Part shown: piece after piece, positions 21,425-25,835 of the stretch | Position numbering within the stretch: the stretch's first letter is position 1 | Layout: every line of letters starts with the position of its first letter | Position numbers and translations under genes: made by a program | The notes under the pieces: generated by a model | What the model saw: the letters and a program-made list of their open reading frames with translations, nothing else | Database searches by the model: none | What the model was told of the DNA's origin: nothing | Assembly: GCA_029242825.1 (NCBI GenBank) | Contig: JAQWTF010000014.1 | Span: 1-25,835, forward strand | Direction of reading: 5' to 3' | Length of the DNA: 25,835 nucleotides | Source: MAG-120531 sp029242825 | GTDB taxonomy: Bacteria; Bacteroidota; Bacteroidia; Flavobacteriales; Flavobacteriaceae

Positions 21425-21440
21425 AAGGGATTATTCCCTT
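21425..21440. other. Short inverted repeat after truB
   Basis: AAGGGA (21425-21430), loop TTAT, TCCCTT (21435-21440). It is the only structured element in the 97 bases between truB and the TonB-like gene. No T-tract follows on the minus strand, so it may be a processing or weak pause site and not a terminator. Confidence 0.35.
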
Positions 21441-21479
21441 CTTGAATACATTGAAAACATTCCTCTTAAGAGCGTCCTT

Positions 21480-22196
21480 TTAAAGAGTCACGTTTTTTTC
21501 TAACAAGTCTTTAAACGAAGCTGCATCTATTGCATTATTTACGCTAAAATCTCCTATTTTGGTTCTTCTAAGTGAAGATAAATGCGCACCACTCTCTAAG
21601 GCTTTGCCGTAATCATGAGCTAAGGATCTAATATAAGTGCCTTTACTACAGACTATTTCAAATTCAATGGCAGGGAAAGTTTTGGGGGCAATCTTAAATG
21701 AGTGCACGCATACTTGCCTAGTGGGAATTTCTACCGCCTCTCCAGCTCTCGCATATTCATATAATCGCTTGCCTTCTTTTTTTAGCGCAGAAAACACCGG
21801 AGGCCTTTGTTGTATGTCTCCAGTAAATAATTCAGCTGTAGATAATAACTGCTGCTCACTGATGTGATCTGTGTCAAAATGCGCGTCAAATTCAGTTTCT
21901 AAATCATAAGAAGGGGTTGTTTTTCCCAGTGAAATAGTTCCGGTATATGTTTTTATTTGGCCTTGTAATTCTGCAATTTTTTTAGTGAATTTTCCTGTAC
22001 ATATAATTAATAAGCCAGTAGCCAATGGGTCTAAGGTACCTGCATGACCTACCTTTATTTTTTTGATATTAAACTTTGTCTTAATACCCCATTTAACAGC
22101 ATTGACAGCCTGGTAAGAACTCCAATGTAGCGGCTTGTCTATCAATAAGATTTGCCCTGTTTCAAAATCCGTTAAGCTTAGGTCGTGTAATGACAT
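21480..22196 (-). CDS. truB: tRNA pseudouridine-55 synthase TruB
   Basis: TruB makes pseudouridine 55 in the T-loop of tRNAs. The 238 residues include the catalytic loop VGHAGTLDPLATGLL (49-63) with nucleophile Asp56, an N-terminal KPLHWSSYQAVN, and CSKGTYIRSLAHDYG (183-197). The protein is shorter than E. coli TruB (314 residues) and lacks the C-terminal PUA domain, as in other short TruB proteins. It is last of the tight run ftsX-DUF3098-uppP-truB, starting three bases after the uppP stop. Confidence 0.97.
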   Translation of the reverse strand: MSLHDLSLTDFETGQILLIDKPLHWSSYQAVNAVKWGIKTKFNIKKIKVGHAGTLDPLATGLLIICTGKFTKKIAELQGQIKTYTGTISLGKTTPSYDLETEFDAHFDTDHISEQQLLSTAELFTGDIQQRPPVFSALKKEGKRLYEYARAGEAVEIPTRQVCVHSFKIAPKTFPAIEFEIVCSKGTYIRSLAHDYGKALESGAHLSSLRRTKIGDFSVNNAIDAASFKDLLEKNVTL

Positions 22197-22199
22197 GTT

Positions 22200-22997
22200 T
22201 TAGTTATTGATTAATCCCAAAATAATGGCTATGCTTCCAACGCACAAGCAGTATATGGCGAAGTAGAATAATTTTGCCTTTTTAACAAGCGTCAGCATCC
22301 ATTGGCAAGCCAAAAGACCTGATACAAAAGCAGCACAAAAGCCCATTATTAAACCCGGACCATCCGTCCCTTCAAAGGCAATGGTTCCAGAGAGTAAATC
22401 TTTGGCTACTTTACCAAAGATGAGTGGTATAACCATTAAAAACGAAAATCTCGCTGCTTTTGATTTGTCTACCTTGAGTAGTACTGCAGTAGCAATTGTA
22501 GCACCAGACCTTGAAATACCCGGTAGCATAGCGATTCCTTGGGCTACACCAATGATTACAGCATGTCTGTAACTTACTTTTTTTTGATTGTCCTTAGAGC
22601 GATCAGCAATGTAGAGTAAGCCTCCTGTAACCAATAGCATACTACCTACAAAAATGACTTGGCCTGAAAAAAGTGATTCTAAGGCTTCTTCAAAAAACAA
22701 ACCAATCACCACAGCAGGAATCATAGAAAGTGCTATTTTAATAGCAAAACTCCTTGATTCGGAGTCTTTTTTGTTAAAGAGTCCCAGGATAATTTCTCCA
22801 ATATCTTTTCTGAAAATAACCATTGTGCTCAATGCAGTGGCAAAATGTAGTACTACAGTAAAACTCAATTGTTGCTCTGCCAAAGCTTCTGCCCCTAAAA
22901 TACTTTTGGCTAATTCTAAATGACCGCTAGAGGAGACCGGGAGGAATTCTGTAATGCCTTGTATAATTCCAAGAATTAGTGCGTCTAGTAGTTCCAA
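22200..22997 (-). CDS. uppP: Undecaprenyl-diphosphate phosphatase UppP
   Basis: UppP (BacA) dephosphorylates undecaprenyl diphosphate so the lipid carrier can re-enter peptidoglycan and O-antigen synthesis. Loss or gain alters bacitracin sensitivity. The 265-residue membrane protein has the catalytic motifs EFLPVSSSGH (17-26) and PGISRSGAT (159-167, Arg163). The start is TTG at 22997. It is supported because it places the conserved DALILGIIQGITEF at the usual distance from the N-terminus. This TTG directly follows, in the same frame, the TAA of the DUF3098 gene, leaving no intergenic base. Confidence 0.95.
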   Translation of the reverse strand: MELLDALILGIIQGITEFLPVSSSGHLELAKSILGAEALAEQQLSFTVVLHFATALSTMVIFRKDIGEIILGLFNKKDSESRSFAIKIALSMIPAVVIGLFFEEALESLFSGQVIFVGSMLLVTGGLLYIADRSKDNQKKVSYRHAVIIGVAQGIAMLPGISRSGATIATAVLLKVDKSKAARFSFLMVIPLIFGKVAKDLLSGTIAFEGTDGPGLIMGFCAAFVSGLLACQWMLTLVKKAKLFYFAIYCLCVGSIAIILGLINN

Positions 22998-23246
22998 TTA
23001 TTTCTGCTTATTAGGATCTAGTAAAATCGCGTAGGCTTGAATTCCTAAACCGATTAACACTAAGGTAGGAGCAAGTCTTATTCTTCTAAAATTGTAAATT
23101 TCAGGATTAAATATATTGGGATCTGTGCTTTTACCTCCAGACATTAATATAAACCCTAGCGTCATAAAACCTATTCCAATAAAAAGAAATTGATAATTTT
23201 TTTTACCAAACACAAAGGATTTTTTGGGCGATTTATCTTGTTTCAT
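22998..23246 (-). CDS. DUF3098 small membrane protein
   Basis: The 82-residue protein has a basic cytoplasmic N-terminus and two hydrophobic helices (about 19-36 and 58-76), separated by a loop with GGKSTDPNIFNPEIYNFRR. I recognise the DUF3098 family of Bacteroidetes, whose place between ftsX and uppP is conserved. No catalytic motif is visible. Its position suggests a role in cell-envelope or division processes. The ORF begins 14 bases after ftsX and ends flush against uppP. Confidence 0.88.
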   Translation of the reverse strand: MKQDKSPKKSFVFGKKNYQFLFIGIGFMTLGFILMSGGKSTDPNIFNPEIYNFRRIRLAPTLVLIGLGIQAYAILLDPNKQK

Positions 23247-23260
23247 TTGATTATTTTAGG

Positions 23261-24136
23261 TTAGTAAAGTTCTGCTGTTCTTAGGTTTAAAAACCGCTGG
23301 GCAGCAAAAAAAGTGCTCATTCCCGCTATAACGGCACCCATTAAAAAAATACCTGACGCCACAATCCCAAGCGCAATAGGGTCATTCAAAAGACCTAAAC
23401 TTGGAAAGACAAAGTCTAAATAGGCCATTAGACTGCCAATACCACTAAGAGCTACAAAGGCTCCAATGATACCCAGCTTTATATTGGTGGCCATAAAGGG
23501 TTTTCTAATAAATTGCTTTGTGGCACCAACCATTTGCATGGTTTTAATAATAAATCTATTTGAATAAAGGGCCAAGCGAATAGAAGCATTGATGAGTAAT
23601 ACTGCAATAAAAGTCATTAGGCTACTGATCACTAGAATCCAGAAAGAGATTTTTTTAATATTATCGTTTAATAAGTCTACTAGCGGCTGGTCATAAGCTA
23701 CTTCTGAAACAAATGATTTTGCACTCAAATCTGCAACAATTTCAGCCATTTCTTCCGGACTTACATATGCAGCTAAAAGATTCAAATCAATGGCATTTTT
23801 AAGGGGATTGTACCCCAAAAAACCTAGAAAATCCTCCTCAATATCTTCTCTGAGCTGTTCAGCAGCATCTTCTTTAGAAACAAAAACGGCTTCTTTAGTA
23901 TAGGGCGCTAAGGCTAGAGATTGTTGTAATTGAGATATTTCTACTTTTTTTGCGCTGTCTTTTAAGAAAACAGTAATTTTTATTTGTTCTTTAAAGTGGT
24001 CTCCAAGCTTTTTGGTGTTTATGACCAAAACACCCAAAATACCCAATAAAAATAGCACTAAACTAATGCTGAGTACCACTGAAAAGTAGGAAGAAATTAA
24101 TCTTCTTTTTTGATAACGTTCAAAGGATTGGCCCAT
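23261..24136 (-). CDS. ftsX: Cell division protein FtsX
   Basis: FtsX is the permease-like half of the FtsEX complex that couples the divisome to septal peptidoglycan hydrolysis. The 291 residues show a short N-terminal cytoplasmic stretch, a first transmembrane helix (about 15-39), an extracytoplasmic domain (about 40-165) and three further helices in the C-terminal FtsX domain (about 170-282). ftsE is not adjacent, which I recall as usual in Bacteroidetes. It leads the minus-strand operon. The best -7 candidate is TAAGTTTG at 24165-24172. Confidence 0.93.
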   Translation of the reverse strand: MGQSFERYQKRRLISSYFSVVLSISLVLFLLGILGVLVINTKKLGDHFKEQIKITVFLKDSAKKVEISQLQQSLALAPYTKEAVFVSKEDAAEQLREDIEEDFLGFLGYNPLKNAIDLNLLAAYVSPEEMAEIVADLSAKSFVSEVAYDQPLVDLLNDNIKKISFWILVISSLMTFIAVLLINASIRLALYSNRFIIKTMQMVGATKQFIRKPFMATNIKLGIIGAFVALSGIGSLMAYLDFVFPSLGLLNDPIALGIVASGIFLMGAVIAGMSTFFAAQRFLNLRTAELY

Positions 24137-24164
24137 AGGATAAACGAATAGAAGGTAAAAATAA

Positions 24165-24172
24165 CAAACTTA
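24165..24172 (-). promoter_or_regulatory. Putative -7 element of the ftsX operon
   Basis: On the minus strand this reads TAAGTTTG, matching TANNTTTG, 28 bases before the ftsX ATG. No TTTG is present at the standard spacing upstream. Confidence 0.45.
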
Positions 24173-24248
24173 TAGCAAATCTAAAGCTAGTTTGGATATT
24201 TGTGTTGGCTCAAACCCTTAATTTCTTTTCGCTTTGCACAATTAAACT

Positions 24249-24256
24249 TATTTTTG
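24249..24256 (+). promoter_or_regulatory. Putative -7 element of leuS
   Basis: TATTTTTG matches TANNTTTG, 65 bases before the leuS ATG. The -33 position reads TTTT at 24226-24229, a near match at 19-base spacing. The leader that follows contains GGGTTT repeats and a weak bulged hairpin (about 24272-24289). I see no recognisable regulatory RNA. Confidence 0.5.
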
Positions 24257-24321
24257 TGCCGCAGTATAAAACTGAGGGTTTAGGGTTTGTAAACACCCTG
24301 ACCTAACAAAAGCAGCATAAC

Positions 24322-25835
24322 ATGGAGTACAACTTTACAGCGATAGAATCTAAGTGGCAGCAATATTGGGCTAAGCACAAGACATTTAAAGCAGAAAACA
24401 AAAGCGATAAGCCTAAATATTATGTGTTAGATATGTTTCCTTATCCCTCTGGAGCAGGCTTACATGTGGGGCACCCATTAGGATATATAGCCTCAGATAT
24501 TTACGCCAGGTTTAAAAGACACAAAGGTTTTAATGTGCTCCACCCTATGGGGTATGACTCTTTTGGTTTACCTGCTGAGCAGTATGCCATTCAAACAGGA
24601 CAACATCCCGCTATTACTACTCAAGCTAATATTGATAGGTATAGGGAGCAATTGGATAAAATAGGTTTCTCTTTTGATTGGGATAGAGAGGTCAGAACCT
24701 CTTCGGAAGATTATTACAAATGGACTCAGTGGATTTTTGGCCTGCTCTTTAATGCCTGGTACGACAAGGCTACTGATAAAGCCAGATCTATTGACCTACT
24801 CATAGCTCATTTTGAAAAATTTGGAAATGAAGGGGTATTTGCTGCTGTTGAGGAAGAAGTGAAATCTTTTTCTGCGGAAGAATGGACAAGGGCATCGGCG
24901 GAAAGCCAAGAAGAAATATTACAACAATACAGATTAACTTATTTGGCAGAGGCTCAGGTAAATTGGTGTCCTGCTCTGGGTACAGTTTTGGCAAATGACG
25001 AAATTGTCAATGGGGTTTCTGAGCGTGGCGGCCACCCTGTGGTGAGAAAAAAGATGCTACAATGGAGTATGAGAATTTCTGCCTATGCGGAAAGATTGCT
25101 TCAAGATTTAGATCTTTTAGATTGGCCTCAACCCCTAAAAGATAGCCAAACCAATTGGATTGGAAAATCTAAAGGTGCTATGGTTACTTTCCATACACAG
25201 CCGAGCGAATGGTGTAATGAGTCGCTGCCTATTGAGGTGTTTACGACCCGTCCAGATACTATTTATGGGGTTTCTTTTATGACCCTAGCACCGGAACATC
25301 CTTATGTAGATCGTATCTGTTCTCCTGAACAGAAAGCGTCGGTTGCGGCATACGTTCAAGCCACTGCCAAGCGTTCTGAAAGGGATAGAATGGCAGATGT
25401 GAAAACCATTTCTGGAGCCTTTACTGGAGCTTATGCAAGCCACCCAATAACAGAGGAGCCTATTCCTGTATGGATTGGAGATTATGTTTTGGCGGGTTAT
25501 GGTACTGGCGCAGTAATGGCGGTTCCGTGTGGGGACCAACGTGATTACGATTTTGCCAAACACTTTGATTTGCCTATTCCAAATATTTTTAAAAACGTAG
25601 ACATATCTCAGGAAGCTTTTACCCAAAAAGAAGGGGCTGAAATAGACCATTCAGATTTTTTGTCTGGATTGCCCTACAAAGAAGCTTTGCACAAATCAAT
25701 ATTGGCCTTAGAAGCCTTAGGGTCTGGTTATGGAAAAGTGAATTATAGGTTGAGAGATGCGGTGTTTAGTAGACAGCGTTATTGGGGGGAACCTTTTCCA
25801 ATTTATTATAACAATGGGGTGCCAGTGCTTATAGA
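24322..25835 (+). CDS. leuS: Leucine-tRNA ligase, N-terminal part (runs off the window)
   Basis: LeuRS attaches leucine to tRNA-Leu. The frame is open from the ATG at 24322 to the end of the window, giving 504 complete codons. Visible are DMFPYPSGAGLHVGHPLGY (37-55) with the HIGH-type signature His48-Val-Gly-His51, the editing-domain TTRPDT (308-313) and GTGAVMAVPCGDQRDYDFA further on. An insertion of about 60 residues (about 147-205), mostly helical and acidic, lies between WIFGLLFNAW and the VNWCP motif compared with E. coli. The cysteines of the E. coli zinc module after VNWCP are largely absent (GVSERGGHPV). The KMSKS motif lies beyond the window. Confidence 0.96.
   Translation, partial: MEYNFTAIESKWQQYWAKHKTFKAENKSDKPKYYVLDMFPYPSGAGLHVGHPLGYIASDIYARFKRHKGFNVLHPMGYDSFGLPAEQYAIQTGQHPAITTQANIDRYREQLDKIGFSFDWDREVRTSSEDYYKWTQWIFGLLFNAWYDKATDKARSIDLLIAHFEKFGNEGVFAAVEEEVKSFSAEEWTRASAESQEEILQQYRLTYLAEAQVNWCPALGTVLANDEIVNGVSERGGHPVVRKKMLQWSMRISAYAERLLQDLDLLDWPQPLKDSQTNWIGKSKGAMVTFHTQPSEWCNESLPIEVFTTRPDTIYGVSFMTLAPEHPYVDRICSPEQKASVAAYVQATAKRSERDRMADVKTISGAFTGAYASHPITEEPIPVWIGDYVLAGYGTGAVMAVPCGDQRDYDFAKHFDLPIPNIFKNVDISQEAFTQKEGAEIDHSDFLSGLPYKEALHKSILALEALGSGYGKVNYRLRDAVFSRQRYWGEPFPIYYNNGVPVLI

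Noticed and set aside
24211..24279. CAAACCCT (24211-24218) and AGGGTTTG (24272-24279) as an operator flanking the leuS promoter
   Set aside because: An 8-bp inverted match 53 bases apart in AT-rich DNA is likely by chance, and nothing else supports it.
24257..24321. T-box or other tRNA-sensing leader before leuS
   Set aside because: The leader is only about 60 bases, with a weak bulged hairpin and no T-box sequence. T-boxes are not expected in Bacteroidetes.
1..25835. CRISPR array, prophage, insertion sequence, toxin-antitoxin or secretion island
   Set aside because: No repeat-spacer pattern, transposase, integrase or terminal repeats were seen, and gene content is housekeeping with conserved synteny throughout.

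Overview
The window looks like a low-GC chromosome segment from a member of the Flavobacteriaceae (Bacteroidetes). Three lines of evidence point there. Several promoters carry the Bacteroidetes -7 element TANNTTTG, and the one before rplU is a perfect TTTG-N19-TATATTTG. The gliding-motility genes gldE and gldD follow mutY and ssb. Many proteins and gene neighbourhoods are typical of this family, such as ftsX-DUF3098-uppP-truB, L21 with a C-terminal tail, and paired M16 peptidases. I saw no rRNA, tRNA, insertion sequence, prophage or CRISPR array, so this is core chromosome and not an accessory island.

Layout. Position 1-23 (minus) holds the first codons of an HU-type DNA-binding protein. Divergent from it, 151-3617 holds mutY, ssb, gldE and gldD (base-excision repair, single-strand DNA binding, gliding motility). 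A minus-strand lipoprotein (3637-4083) and an M16 zinc-peptidase pair (4189-7586) follow, separated by a strong terminator. A divergent intergenic region with a tandem 11-bp repeat leads into rplU-rpmA (7845-8650). Two terminators with a perfect palindrome between them separate rpmA from convergent ahcY (8805-10121).

From 10189 to 13594 a compact plus-strand set encodes a phosphopantetheinyl transferase, a PnuC vitamin transporter, a NadR-type ribosylnicotinamide kinase and a DUF4301 protein that looks like a sugar-nucleotide-type nucleotidyltransferase. A TPP riboswitch (about 13671-13756) then precedes a TonB-dependent receptor (13888-16071). Together these look like two vitamin-uptake modules, nicotinamide riboside and thiamin, or possibly one joint module.

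The remainder holds a degenerate Rieske-like lipoprotein, greA with a terminator-like hairpin in its leader, a HIT hydrolase, an orphan histidine kinase, a DUF3127 protein ending in an SSB-type tail, tag, a monothiol thioredoxin-like protein, a TonB-like protein, the minus-strand operon ftsX-DUF3098-uppP-truB (cell division, undecaprenyl-phosphate recycling, tRNA pseudouridylation), and the 5' part of leuS, which runs off the end.

The most notable observations are the kinase/nucleotidyltransferase pair beside the vitamin transporter, the SSB-type tail on DUF3127, the leader hairpins at greA and rplU, the in-frame TAA-TTG junction between DUF3098 and uppP, and the 21-bp-period direct repeat upstream of rplU.
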